A stretch of 64,000 bases of DNA from NCBI GenBank assembly GCA_039000515.1, contig JBCFYV010000591.1, forward strand, positions 1-64,000. Direction: 5' to 3'. The translations under genes were made by a program, and so were the position numbers. The stretch's first letter is position 1; each line of letters begins with the position of its first letter. Positions 1 through 9,887 of this stretch are shown here, one piece after another. This DNA comes from Timema cristinae (lineage: Eukaryota > Arthropoda > Insecta > Phasmatodea > Timematidae). A model generated the notes under the pieces. The model did no database searches. It was not told the origin of the DNA and was given only the letters and a program-made list of their open reading frames with translations.

Positions 1-248
1 TATAGCAATGACAATTGGCATTTACAACCTGTACATTTACTACATATGTATCGTGGTTTAACTCGATAGTAACAGTTTCGTACTTAGGTTTGGAAATACC
101 TCTATTTCCCACAACTTCTTGCCACATTACTCAAAATTGAGCTCATGTATCGACTAACAAACTACATCGTTTCCCTCGTAGTTTGCAAGAACGATAAGCT
201 CTTCTACACTAGAGTCTTCACTGTGAGCGAAAGTTACAGGGACGAATT

Positions 249-964
249 TTATTTGGACTGGGGGTCGTAGTTTGGCCCAATCCCTTGATCATTTGGGGGT
301 GGTTTCTTCCCTTCAAACCTTTTCCTACAAAATTTGGATATATGTCCCTTGTCCCGACAGCTGAAACAAACTAGCTTGTTGATTGGAAAAGTTTTAGCTA
401 AATGACCGTATCTCCTACATTTATGATATTTAACCAAAGTGAGTTCGTAAAAACGCGTTTTTCAGTTCATCTGTCTTCATCTGGTCGACGGTCCACTTCT
501 ACTTTGTCCACTGCGGATTCTATTGCGTCTTGGAACGATTCAGGTTTTGAAAGCCGTGTCAATCTACCTAATTCTCCAGACAAGCCATTTAGAAAAGCAT
601 CTAACGCTCTCTGGTCTGCCTCAAACTTTATTGCAGCATTACCCTCTTCATTCGCCCCTAAATCATATGTATTGACGTTGATTTTTCTTATTCTATCCAC
701 GAATTGCTCTACAGTTTCATCCGAATTTAACTTGCTTTGGGTCAGCTGTTCTCGGTAATACTTGGTAGTATTCTTCCTCTTAAAACGCTTTACCAGCTCT
801 TGTTTCAGGGATTCATAAGTCGTAGCTTCCTTACATTCACTATGCGACAAGGTAAAATCCTGTGCTTCCCCTGAAACCCGTAATTTGAATACTGCTAATT
901 TTTCACTATCAGTCCACCCACATAGTTCTGCTGACTGCTCTAACTTTGCGAAAAAGGTGTTCAC
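249..964 (-). pseudogene. gag: gag relic of a Ty3/gypsy-like LTR retrotransposon
   Basis: Read on the minus strand, 964-467 is an open frame of about 165 residues with the helical gag capsid pattern (FAKLEQSAELCGWTDSEKL near its start, then FVDRIRKINV). A frame change near 440-470 leads into 437-249, which carries nucleic-acid-binding knuckles: one clean CX2CX4HX4C knuckle (CFSCRDKGHISKFC) and a damaged one before it (KCRRYGHLAKTFP, last Cys lost). Gag proteins of this class package the RNA in cytoplasmic particles. An in-frame stop lies just upstream of residue 1, so the true N-terminus is missing. Positions 1-248 continue on the same strand with short open stretches that may be the start of pol, but no protease motif survives. 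I did not find its LTRs. The family call rests on the gag pattern and knuckles; BEL/Pao cannot be fully excluded. Confidence 0.7.
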
Positions 965-2101
965 ACTATCCTATGCCCTGCCTTGTAATACTGATATACT
1001 AGGAATAAGAGAGAGAGATTCCTAACATACATGGTGGCTGTTACTAATTCGTTTCCCTGACTCGTATTAGCAGCATGGTTCATACGATCTTGCGTTAAAG
1101 TTTAGTTTTCTACTTTTAAATCACGAATTTGTATCATTAAAAGATCTATGCCTGTTTTTAAGTCGATGTCTCGTCCTTCTTATCTTACTGGAGGGGTAGC
1201 CATGATAACACCTATGCAATAGAATATTTTAAATTTTGAAATTATTTGTCAGAATATAAAAATGAAACTTCAAAATTTTAAATACATCATAAAATAATAA
1301 TTGAACACACAAAGTAGGCTAAACCATATCAAAGTAGTACAATTCCCTACCTTAGTGTTGCTGTTGTTGGGGTGGGTGACGTTTGTTACGTCACTACTGT
1401 CATCTGTCCATTCATGCTGGTTAAGATTTCCGACTTTTCTTTCTCGATAGCAGCTGATACACACACGCGCGTTTATCACTCCGTTCGTGCCTTGCGGTAC
1501 AAAGTTTTATCAGCTCATATTGCCTTTCTTCCACACCTAGCATATTCAAGCTAGCAGCACGCGTAATGGAAGAGTCAAGTGACATGAGTTTTATAATACT
1601 TCAATTATGTCCCGACAGGTTATCACTTACACATCACTTAATCCCTTTTGATAACACTTTATCACTCAATCTTCACTTTGGACACACTTTGCACAATCTC
1701 GATCCTCACTTTCAACAACACTTTGTAACATCCCTATCCTACTTCTGGCAAAACTGTAAAGTCCCTGGTTTTATCTGGGTGCCCGGTAGCCAGCCCTACT
1801 ACAGCACTACCGGGGCACCGCAGGGACTTACATGGTTAGGATGGACCCCGGGCGGTAGGGGTTGGGATGGATGGTTCGTGGGGGTGAGACTAGAGAGTAG
1901 TCCAATAAGATATATTTATTAATATAGTCAGATACTAACTACTACTGGGTAGATCTTCCGTGACGAGGGAGCAGGCATGATAACGGTCTCGCATCCTTTC
2001 GGTAGACCCGCAATCGACCCTCCGGTGGGGTGAACTACCAGATCACATTTTATATCGTCATTTCGTCAGACGTGCTAGACACCGCCACACATGTACTCAG
2101 C
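965..2101. other. non-coding spacer with a strong hairpin
   Basis: No convincing gene here. It should contain the 5' leader or LTR of the minus-strand gag element, but I could not place LTR ends or a tRNA primer site. It turns GC-rich around 1760-1900. The hairpin at 1761-1827 is listed separately. Near 2043-2101 there is a TTTTATAT stretch followed by TCAGA and then the ATG at 2102, which could be a core promoter for the split gene. Confidence 0.4.
1761..1827. repeat. 67-nt two-stem inverted repeat
   Basis: GTCCCTG (1761-1767) pairs with CAGGGAC (1821-1827). Inside it GGTGCCCGGTAG (1778-1789) pairs with CTACCGGGGCACC (1807-1819) with a single one-base bulge. Together this makes a long GC-rich hairpin. 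It may be an RNA structure of the minus-strand LTR element or a small foldback unit. Confidence 0.6.
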
Positions 2102-2128
2102 ATGGCTTCCAACATTCACCAACCGTGT
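2102..2128 (+). pseudogene. 5' end of an unidentified gene, cut by the gypsy insertion
   Basis: An ATG at 2102 opens nine codons (MASNIHQPC) that run exactly to the GTGT target site. Removing the element and one target copy lets the frame continue without shift at 9888. A TATA-like stretch and a TCAGA initiator-like motif lie 30-60 bases upstream. Product unknown; see the 3' part at 9888. Confidence 0.5.
2125..2128. repeat. target site duplication GTGT (left)
   Basis: GTGT directly precedes the 5' LTR (TG start at 2129), and the same four bases follow the 3' LTR at 9884-9887. A 4-bp duplication is usual for Ty3/gypsy integrases. Confidence 0.85.
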
Positions 2129-2493
2129 TGTGACGTTGTCACAGACATAATGCAAACATGGACGATCTGGCTCACCTGATCTGGTCCCCTTTGACTGGGC
2201 TGGATCTCGACTTCATGAAACACGCACACTCAACTCCACTCAACATCACGCGGCTTACTGACCGCCCGTGGCTCGAGGCCCGATTAGAGCAAGACTCGGA
2301 CAATTGAACGTAAAGATGCGCTAACCCGTATGCGCCGACGGTTGTGTTCGAGTGAAACAAGACTCATCCACCGGCGCGTGATTTGAAATTATCACGAGAA
2401 TAATCGAGACTTCTGCCGAAGCAACGTACACCCCTCTCACTTCGTCCCAGTGTGATTCCCGCCGTTTGTGAACACGTGATTGACTTTGTACAG

Positions 2494-2500
2494 TATATAA
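2494..2500 (+). promoter_or_regulatory. TATA box of the 5' LTR
   Basis: TATATAA with downstream TCACT about 30 bases away. The identical arrangement occurs in the 3' LTR at 8959-8965. Confidence 0.7.
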
Positions 2501-2767
2501 CGGCTGGACTGTGTAGTGATGTCACTCATTTCTCTGCACTCGATTAGGTGAGACACTTGTCTTAGATTTAGACGTAGATCGTTGTTCGACGTTTTCTAAA
2601 TTATGTTTGGGTTAAATTGTTCAAAATTTAAGTTTCAACTTTAAATATAAATCACGATTACTAATAGTTATATTTCTCTGAGACTGCAGGATTTGCCTGT
2701 CAGCCATTATGGTTTATGCGCTAGCTTTTTCTTTGTACTTAACGTTGTGTCCGCCTCACGGACGGGT

Positions 2768-2838
2768 TGGAACTTTAGCGTGGCGCCATCTTGGGCGCTA
2801 ATGGAACTTTAGCATGTCGCCATCTTGGGGCGCTAATT
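2768..2838 (+). promoter_or_regulatory. tandem 35-bp repeat with YY1/Pho-like cores in the LTR
   Basis: Two adjacent units share GGAACTTTAGC and GCCATCTTGG followed by GCGCTAA. The reverse complement of the core reads CCAAGATGGC, which matches the known YY1/Pleiohomeotic consensus core. The same pair occurs in the 3' LTR. Binding is inferred, not shown. Confidence 0.4.
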
Positions 2839-3418
2839 ATTTCTATTTAACATAGTTGTTCTGCTTGCTAAAAGTTTAAGATTTGTTACGATTGTGAATT
2901 TTTTTAAATTGTTACTCAACTCGGGGGGCGCGAGCCCGTGCACCCAGCACATTGGTCATTATAATAATAATAATTAGATTGAACTAATTTGATTAGGATC
3001 TATTGTAACAGGTTAGGTTTAGGTAAATCATTTTCTCTGTGGCGCCTTATAATGGCAGTCTATTATAAAACTTCATACTTATGTCAATGTAGTGTCGGCA
3101 TCGCCAGGTCGTGTAGACCTATACATATTACTTGTATTTAACTTTCCTGCTAGGTTCGTCGCCTTCTGCGAGGGTCAATTTAATTATGACTACGTTGGTA
3201 TTAATCGTTCTGTTTTCTCTTAACGACTTGGGGTCTTGCCCCTTTTATTTATTGTTTACTTCGGCCCTTATCGGCCAGTCACTCGACTTTCCTAGAGTGC
3301 CTCGCTCTTGTATGTCTGCTAGTTGTTTTTAGAATAAAATAAACTCTCTTGTAACTAACCTACCTTTTATTTATTGTAATATGAACCTATCAAATCTTAT
3401 AAAAGGGGGGGGGTTACA

Positions 3419-3580
3419 AGAGAGAAGCTGCGCCACTCTGCTCTCGCAGAGTTGAGTGGGGCACTTAATAGGATATTAGGTATAGTTAGGAGAGAAAATA
3501 GGGTCCGCCTGTCTGCAGTATTGTTGGATGATTGATATTGTACTGATTCTTGTTTGTTTATGTTTCATGACTCCGTGACC
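3419..3580 (+). other. gypsy leader without a standard tRNA primer site
   Basis: The bases after the LTR read AGAGAGAAGCTGCGCC, not the TGG expected of a tRNA 3'-end primer site. A perfect 7-bp stem, ACTCTGC/GCAGAGT (3435-3441 and 3446-3452), competes with an alternative CCACTC/GAGTGG pairing (3433-3438 and 3454-3459). The first TGGGGC lies about 40 bases in. How minus-strand synthesis is primed is unclear. Confidence 0.4.
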
Positions 3581-4618
3581 ATGGAGACCACTCCTGCGAC
3601 TGCCATGTCCACTTTGACCACATCTAAGACTGCTGTCTACCGCCTGAGCCGGGACGAGTTGACAGCTGAGCTGACTTCAAGGGGCGTCTCCTTCCCTCCC
3701 AATGCTACTGTGGGTGAGCTCAGATCTAAGCTATGTGGGGAGATTAGCGGGGCTGGGGAGGCTGAGACTGACTCGGGTATGGACAGGATTGAGGATGGGA
3801 ATCCACCCCCTTTAGCGCCTACCGCTCCTCCTCCACCCCCTTCACTAGTTAAATGTCAGAACAAAGTACTTATGGAGATTATGAATCGGACCCCTGTTTG
3901 CGACGGTCAAGATCACGCTACTCTGTTTAAATTTATGGTTGAGATCAACAGAGCATATTGTCTAAAGTTAGCGAGTGATAGCGAATTTTTGATTCTGTGT
4001 TTGGCCAAAACTTATGGTTTTTTAACCCAGTTGTTCTCCCGTGGGATTCAAAATGGTTTATCTTGGAGATCACTTACTGACCTCATTTTAGAAGCGCTGT
4101 TGCCCAGTAGGGCTAGAGAAAGGTTATGTAAGGAAGTTATTCACAGGTTTCAATATCCCCACGAATCGTTGAGAGATTTTGTTTTATCTATCACAGAGGC
4201 AGCTCAAGTTCTCAATAGTGGTCTGGGGGAAAGTCAGATCGTTGATATTATTCTTGAGAATGTGTCGCCCCTCACCCGGCGACATTTTGTATTTACATGT
4301 AAGCCCTGTACGGTACTTGAACTTTTCTCTCTAGCATCTTCGATTGAAAACACCCTGCTCGCCGAACAGGAGTATTTAAGTGCGCATGCGCCGGCGGCAT
4401 TAAACCGCAGACGCGCGGGTTCAACTCCCGAACCTATGAATACGGCCTTGTCATTAGCGCCTGTACTACCGGGCGATCGCGATGCTAACACTCCTAGGGA
4501 CAACTTCAGGTCTTCGGGTTCTGACAACCGTGCGCCCCGCGACCTCTCGCGCATGAGATGTTTTCGGTGTAGAAGACTGGGTCACGTACAGAGACAGTGT
4601 AGATCGGGAAACTTATAG
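3581..4618 (+). CDS. gag: gag polyprotein of the gypsy element
   Basis: I chose the ATG at 3581 because its context (accATGG) is strong. An in-frame ATG at 3560 would add seven residues. The N-terminal third contains a SAP-like helix pair (residues roughly 20-55, YRLSRDELTAELTSRGV), then a proline-rich linker, a helical capsid-like region, and one C-terminal CCHC knuckle (CFRCRRLGHVQRQC). It would form the cytoplasmic particle and bind the genomic RNA. The frame is uninterrupted and ends TAG at 4616-4618, immediately after the GGGAAAC slippery heptamer that hands ribosomes to pol. A SAP-type N-terminus is a recognised variation in metazoan gypsy gags; the assignment here is by pattern only. 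Confidence 0.88.
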   Translation: METTPATAMSTLTTSKTAVYRLSRDELTAELTSRGVSFPPNATVGELRSKLCGEISGAGEAETDSGMDRIEDGNPPPLAPTAPPPPPSLVKCQNKVLMEIMNRTPVCDGQDHATLFKFMVEINRAYCLKLASDSEFLILCLAKTYGFLTQLFSRGIQNGLSWRSLTDLILEALLPSRARERLCKEVIHRFQYPHESLRDFVLSITEAAQVLNSGLGESQIVDIILENVSPLTRRHFVFTCKPCTVLELFSLASSIENTLLAEQEYLSAHAPAALNRRRAGSTPEPMNTALSLAPVLPGDRDANTPRDNFRSSGSDNRAPRDLSRMRCFRCRRLGHVQRQCRSGNL

Positions 4619-7600
4619 GGCGCGCTCGTAGTCGTGGTCCGGTCGTGCCCACTTGTATTAAACCACATGCTCCTACTCCTGTAGTTCAGATCCAGGTAGC
4701 CCAAAATGATTGTGTTGCTCTTTTAGATACAGGAGCCAGTCACTCATTTATATGCCGTGAGTTTTTGCGCCAGTTAGAGGGTAAAACAAAAATCGATTAT
4801 AGGTCGATAGGTCCTAAGATTTACGCCGTGGCTAATGGGCAGACTATCTTGGTCGATTGTAAAGTAGTGCTCTCTATTAAGATAGAAAGATTTGCCTGGA
4901 AACGTCCATTCTTTGTTATGCCAGAACTTCCCTTTGATGTTATTCTAGGGACTGACTTCATGTTCGAGACTGGAGTCAAACTTGACCTGAGACGCTTAGG
5001 AATATCTTTTAGTTTTGAACCTAGTTTGTTAATTCCGTTTTGTGTTGGGCACCATCCTCGCAGGTTGTTCCCCATTGTCGAGGAACGTGAAGCGATAGAT
5101 CGTTTGATAGCTCGATTCTCTGACGTCATCACTGACAGATGGGGCAAGTGCGACATTTTGCCGTACGACATTGTGGCGCAGGACCACATTCCTGTTAGAT
5201 CTGGTCCCTACTCCTGTGCACCCCCCAAACTCGAGATATTTAGAAATCTTATCATGGACTTGGAACGAAAGGAGGTTATTCGTCCCTCCAAATCCCCATA
5301 CGCAAGTCCTGCGTTCATTATTCCCAGGAAAGGTCATGGGCATCGCTTGATTGTCGATTATAGAAAGCTTAATAAAAAAATAGTGTTCGACCCATACCCC
5401 ATGCCTAGCATAGAGTCTGCCTTCCAACATCTTGGCGGAGCCAAATATTACAGCTTGATTGACCTTAATGCGAGCTTTCTGCAATGTGCTCTCTCAGAGT
5501 CGTCTAAGAAATTTACCGCGTTTATCACCCCCTGGCAAGTCTACGAATTCAACCGAGTGCCGTTAGGGATAATTTGCGGGGGCAAGCGTTGAGTAGAGTC
5601 TTAGACCATATTTTGGCGGACCTGAAATACAAATTCGTGTTTAACTACCTTGATGATATCTGCGTTTACAGCAAATCTTTTGACGACCATTTGCGTCATG
5701 TTGAGGTAGTGTTGAGGCGCCTGCGCAAGGCTGGGTTGACTGTAAACCCGGAGAAAGTCACATGGGCGAAGAGATCTATCCCATATCTTGGCTATATCAT
5801 TTCTGAGGGTAACCTGCTCGTTGACCCGGATCGGGTTAAGCCTATCTTGGATTTTCCCGCCCCAAAAAACATAAAAGGGGTATTACGGTTTCTAGGTATG
5901 TGCGCCTACTACGCTAGGTTCATCCCGAACTTCTCTGACTTAGCCAACCCCCTTAACTCCTTGAAGAAAAAGGGTGCCACCTTTATTTGGGGTTCTGCCC
6001 AACAGCAGGCTTTTGTTGCGCTTAAGCGCCACCTAGTGTCGCCAGCCGTGCTACGCATGCCTGACTTTTCTCTGCCTTTCCAACTACATGTTGATGCCTC
6101 CTCTGTAGCGCTAGGGGCGGTTCTCTCTCAAACGACTTCTGAGGGAAGTAGACCTGTAGCTTTCGCCAGCAGAACTTTGAGCCCTGCCGAAAGAAAGTAT
6201 AGCATATATGAAAAGGAATGTCTCAGCTGTATCTTCGGCATCGACAAGTTCGCTGACTATCTAGAGCTTCGCCAGTTTGAGTTGTACATGACAACATGGC
6301 CCTCAGCTGGATGTGGAATCACCCGAAACAACTAGGGAAAATTGGACGGTGGGTTTGGAAGCTATCCAGGTTTAAGTTTACTACCCATCACGTTGCTGGG
6401 AAGCTTAATGTTGTCGCTGACGCTTTGTCTAGGATGTGTGAGGATAAGGAACCTGTAGGAGAATGTAAGGAGGATGGCTCGTTATTTGTTATCCATACGA
6501 TTCCCGAATCCTTTATCTCAATCAAAGACCATCAGTTGATGGATCCGTGTTGCAGACAGATCGTTGACAGGATCAAGCGTGGGAGAGAGGATTGGGAACT
6601 ACGAGATTTTTAAAGACCTCTTAGTAGTTCGTGTCAAGGGTAGGATAAGATATTTTGTGCCAGAGAAACTTAGGCCTATGTTACTTAAATATTTCCACGA
6701 CTCCCTTTTTGGCGGCCATTGCGGTGTCCTTAAGACCGAACGCAAGATTTCTAAGGAATTTTTTTGGCCCTTAATGCCTAGAGACGTTAGAGATTGGGTG
6801 CGCAAATGTGAGCCGTGTCAATTGGCCAAACCGGCGCGTAATTCTAAAATAGGGTTTCACTCCGCGGATGTTGCTAAGCAACCGTGGGAGAAAGTTTTTG
6901 TTGATTTCGTCGGCCCCCTTACCCGCTCTACCCAAGGGAACACCTCTATACTCGTTGCCATGGACGCCTTCTCTAAATTCGTCATACTCATCCCCCTAAG
7001 GAACATGAAGGCAAGGACAACTGTTAATGCTCTGTGCAGGCGTGTTTGGGCGATTTTAGGAACCCCAAGGGTCATAGTAAGTGATAATGGACCGTGTTTC
7101 CGTTCTAAAGCTTTCGGAGATATGTGTTTTTCGTGGGGGATAAGACACGTTACCACTAGCCCGTACAACCCATCGCCGAACCATGTAGAAAGGTTTAATC
7201 GTAACCTAAACGTTGCCTTGACGATCTTTCACCACCTGGATCACACCCACTGGGACCAGGACTTAGACGTTTTGAACATTGCTTTTAACGCCGCTTTCCA
7301 TGAGTCAGTCAAAGCCACTCCTTCCTCTATCCTCCTCAATAGGGACCTGAACCACCCATTATTGTTTAACTGGGATATTGACCCACTCCTTAATGACGCA
7401 GGTGATTGTTCTTATGAAAAGAAATGTGAGGTAGCTTTTTCTAACCTCCTGAAGTCCCAAAGGAAGGTTGCCGCCACCTATAACCGAGGGCGTATCCCTG
7501 TCCCATTTAAACTTGGGGACGTTGTTGTGTGCAAGTGTTTTCCTCTTAGCTCAGCTGCTGACAAGTCTTCGGCGAAGATGGCGTATAAGTGGAGTGGTCC

Positions 7601-7712
7601 CTGGTCAATTGAAAGATTTCTTACACCTGTTTCGGTATTGTTAAAAGAAGTATCCGACCCATCTTTGACACGTAGAGCACATGTCAGCCACCTAAAGGCT
7701 GCAGGGAAATGA
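4603..7712 (+). pseudogene. pol: pol: protease, RT, RNase H, integrase (three frame breaks)
   Basis: Domains in order: aspartic protease (LLDTGASHSF near 4720); reverse transcriptase with motif A SLIDLNASF and catalytic YLDD near 5650; RNase H with conserved HVDASS and later ADALSRM; integrase with an HHCC finger (YFHDS, GGHCG, KCEPC), core Asp in FVDFVGPL, Asp in VSDNGPCF, Glu in VERFNR, and a C-terminal GPW-containing tail. The frame breaks at about 5570-5580, about 6288-6292 (RNase H, where the aspartate of a TDN-type motif is expected) and 6608-6612 (an extra T in a T5 run). Each is a one-base indel. The first joins a region that in related elements reads straight through into LDHILADLK. 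With LTRs about 99.5% alike, the breaks are either very recent or sequencing errors in homopolymers. Confidence 0.92.
4606..4650 (+). promoter_or_regulatory. -1 programmed ribosomal frameshift signal, gag to pol
   Basis: In the gag frame the codons read G GGA AAC TTA TAG, so the heptamer GGGAAAC (4606-4612) fits X XXY YYZ. A 5-nt spacer follows. Then GGGCGCG (4618-4624) can pair with CGTGCCC (4644-4650) as seven base pairs including one G.U. Pol lies in the -1 frame and is open from 4603. GGGAAAC is a known retroviral -1 site. Slippage is inferred from these features. Confidence 0.85.
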
Positions 7713-8593
7713 GTCAATTGACCCCGTGCTGTGTGTCGTCTGTTTGCTTAAGTGTACCTTTGTGATTTAATTTTGCGTTCTTAAGTGCATGTTTCTAGGT
7801 ATTCTATATTGTTGTATATATAATTTATATAAGGGAAGGGGTACCACCCCTGGTATTGTTAGGATAAATTTGTAGTACTGTAGGGCCTAGGTATGACTTT
7901 GGGCAGAAACTTGTGTTGGACTGTTTATAATAAAGCGTGTGTCGGGTCCAAAGTACATGGTGCAGAACGTTCGCCCCACCGACCGGACTACCTCTAAGTG
8001 CGTGTGAAGCGGCAAACCCACCTTTCCTCATTCGTGGAAAGTCGTCGCTAAACAGAGTTGTGGGTATCTCTGTGACTCGTGCTGGTAGACAATGTTAGTG
8101 CTACGAAACTGCCACAGTAACTTTCAAGGATGGCTGCGCTAACTGATAAACTTTACAATTGGATGTGGTGTTCACGTGTAAACTTTTGTTTTCAGAGACT
8201 TCACCTATTCGGCCTTCCGTCCCCCCCTTTTCTGCCCTGCCCTTTCCTTCCCCTCCTTTGTTCCTGTACACTCATCGGCAGTCAATGATCGCCCAGCTGG
8301 GCGTGGCGATGAAGCTTCCCTGGTGGTTAAAGCGGGCCACCTTACGAGCATATGCTGTCTCCCTGTCAACCCGGGATGACGGTGTGTTGGAGTGAGCGTG
8401 TGAAGCAGAGGTCAACCCCCGGAGTCCAGTTATTCGTCATCTCCCGAACCTGCATCTGGCCACCTAACATGGCCTCGGAGGGTACCGGAGCCGCCACCCA
8501 CCCTCTAGTCAGCGGTGAACATCGAGGAAGGCGCCTCCCCGTGTCTTCACCAAAGGCTAAGGACGTCCTTCTTCTCCGTCCAAGGGGGGACAT
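7713..8593 (+). other. gypsy 3' untranslated region and polypurine tract
   Basis: About 880 bp between pol and the 3' LTR. It holds short frames only (for example 8159-8395, 78 codons, proline-rich) with no env signature such as a signal peptide plus transmembrane anchor. AAGGGGGGA (8582-8590), just before the LTR, is the plus-strand priming polypurine tract. Confidence 0.75.
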
Positions 8594-9883
8594 TGTGACG
8601 TTGTCACAGACATAATGCAAACATGGACGATCTGGCTCACCTGATCTGGTCCCCTTTGACTGGGCTGGATCTCGACTTCATGAAACACGCACACTCAACT
8701 CCACTCAACATCACGCGGCTTACTGACCGCCCGTGGCTCGAGGCCCGATTAGAGCAAGACTCGGACAATTGAACGTCAAGATGCGCTAACCCGTATGCGC
8801 CGACGGTTGTGTTCGAGTGAAACAAGACTCATCCACCGGCGCGTGATTTGAAATTATCACGAGAATAATCGAGACTTCTGCCGAAGCAACGTACACCCCT
8901 CTCCCTTCGTCCCAGTGTGATTCCCGCCGTTTGTGAACACGTGATTGACTTTGTACAGTATATAACGGCTGGACTGTGTAGTGATGTCACTCATTTCTCT
9001 GCACTCGATTAGGTTAGACACTTGTCTTAGATTTAGACGTAGATCGTTGTTCGACGTTTTCTAAATTATGTTTGGGTTAAATTGTTCAAAATTTAAGTTT
9101 CAACTTTAAATATAAATCACGATTACTAATAGTTATATTTCTCTGAGACTGCAGGATTTGCCTGTCAGCCATTATGGTTTATGCGCTAGCTTTTTCTTTG
9201 TACTTAACGTTGTGTCCGCCTCACGGACGGGTTGGAACTTTAGCGTGGCGCCATCTTGGGGCGCTAATGGAACTTTAGCATGTCGCCATCTTGGGGCGCT
9301 AATTATTTCTATTTAACATAGTTGTTCTGCTTGCTAAAAGTTTAAGATTTGTTACGATTGTGAATTTTTTTAAATTGTTACTCAACTCGGGGGGCGCGAG
9401 CCCGTGCACCCAGCACATTGGTCATTATAATAATAATAATTAGATTGAACTAATATGATTAGGATCTATTGTAACAGGTTAGGTTTAGGTAAATCATTTT
9501 CTCTGTGGCGCCTTATAATGGCAGTCTATTATAAAACTTCATACTTATGTCAATGTAGTGTCGGCATCGCCAGGTCATGTAGACCTATACATATTACTTG
9601 TATTTAACTTTCCTGCTAGGTTCGTCGCCTTCTGCGAGGGTCAATTTAATTATGACTACGTTGGTATTAATCGTTCTGTTTTCTCTTAACGACTTGGGGT
9701 CTTGCCCCTTTTATTTATTGTTTACTTCGGCCCTTATCGGCCAGTCACTCGACTTTCCTAGAGTGCCTCGCTCTTGTATGTCTGCTAGTTGTTTGTAGAA
9801 TAAAATAAACTCTCTTGTAACTAACCTACCTTTTATTTATTGTAATATGAACCTATCAAATCTTATAAAAGGGGGGGGTTACA
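8594..9883 (+). repeat. 3' LTR
   Basis: 1290 bp, almost identical to 2129-3418. Differences seen include A/C in the AACGT(A/C)AAG block, G/T near AGGT(G/T)AGAC, one extra G after CCATCTTGGG, T/A in CTAAT(T/A)TGA, G/A in AGGTC(G/A)TG and T/G near AGTTGTTT. TATATAA is at 8959-8965 and AATAAA at 9799-9804. GTGT follows at 9884. Confidence 0.95.
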
Positions 9884-9887
9884 GTGT

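Larger units (their letters stand above)
2129..3418 (+). repeat. 5' LTR
   Basis: 1290 bp, TG...CA ends. TATATAA lies at 2494-2500 with a TCACT initiator-like site about 30 bases on. The polyadenylation signal AATAAA is at 3333-3338. Two tandem ~35-bp units near 2768-2838 each hold a GCCATCTTGG core. The LTR carries the promoter for the genomic RNA. Confidence 0.95.
2129..9883 (+). mobile_element. Ty3/gypsy LTR retrotransposon, nearly full length
   Basis: This 7755-bp element has 1290-bp LTRs (2129-3418 and 8594-9883) that start TGTGACG and end GGTTACA. It is flanked by GTGT, and a polypurine tract precedes the 3' LTR. Gene order is gag, protease, reverse transcriptase, RNase H, integrase, which defines Ty3/gypsy (Metaviridae). 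I counted about six substitutions and two one-base indels between the LTRs, so the insertion is recent. Even so, pol has three single-base frame breaks. The intended gag-pol junction is a -1 frameshift. There is no clear env; 7713-8593 has only short frames. Confidence 0.95.

Noticed and set aside
7713..8593. Possible env gene of the gypsy element
   Set aside because: No frame with a signal peptide, cleavage site and membrane anchor; the longest open stretches are under 90 codons.
8159..8615. Overlapping short frames before the 3' LTR
   Set aside because: Open on both strands with no domain; likely chance in GC-rich sequence.
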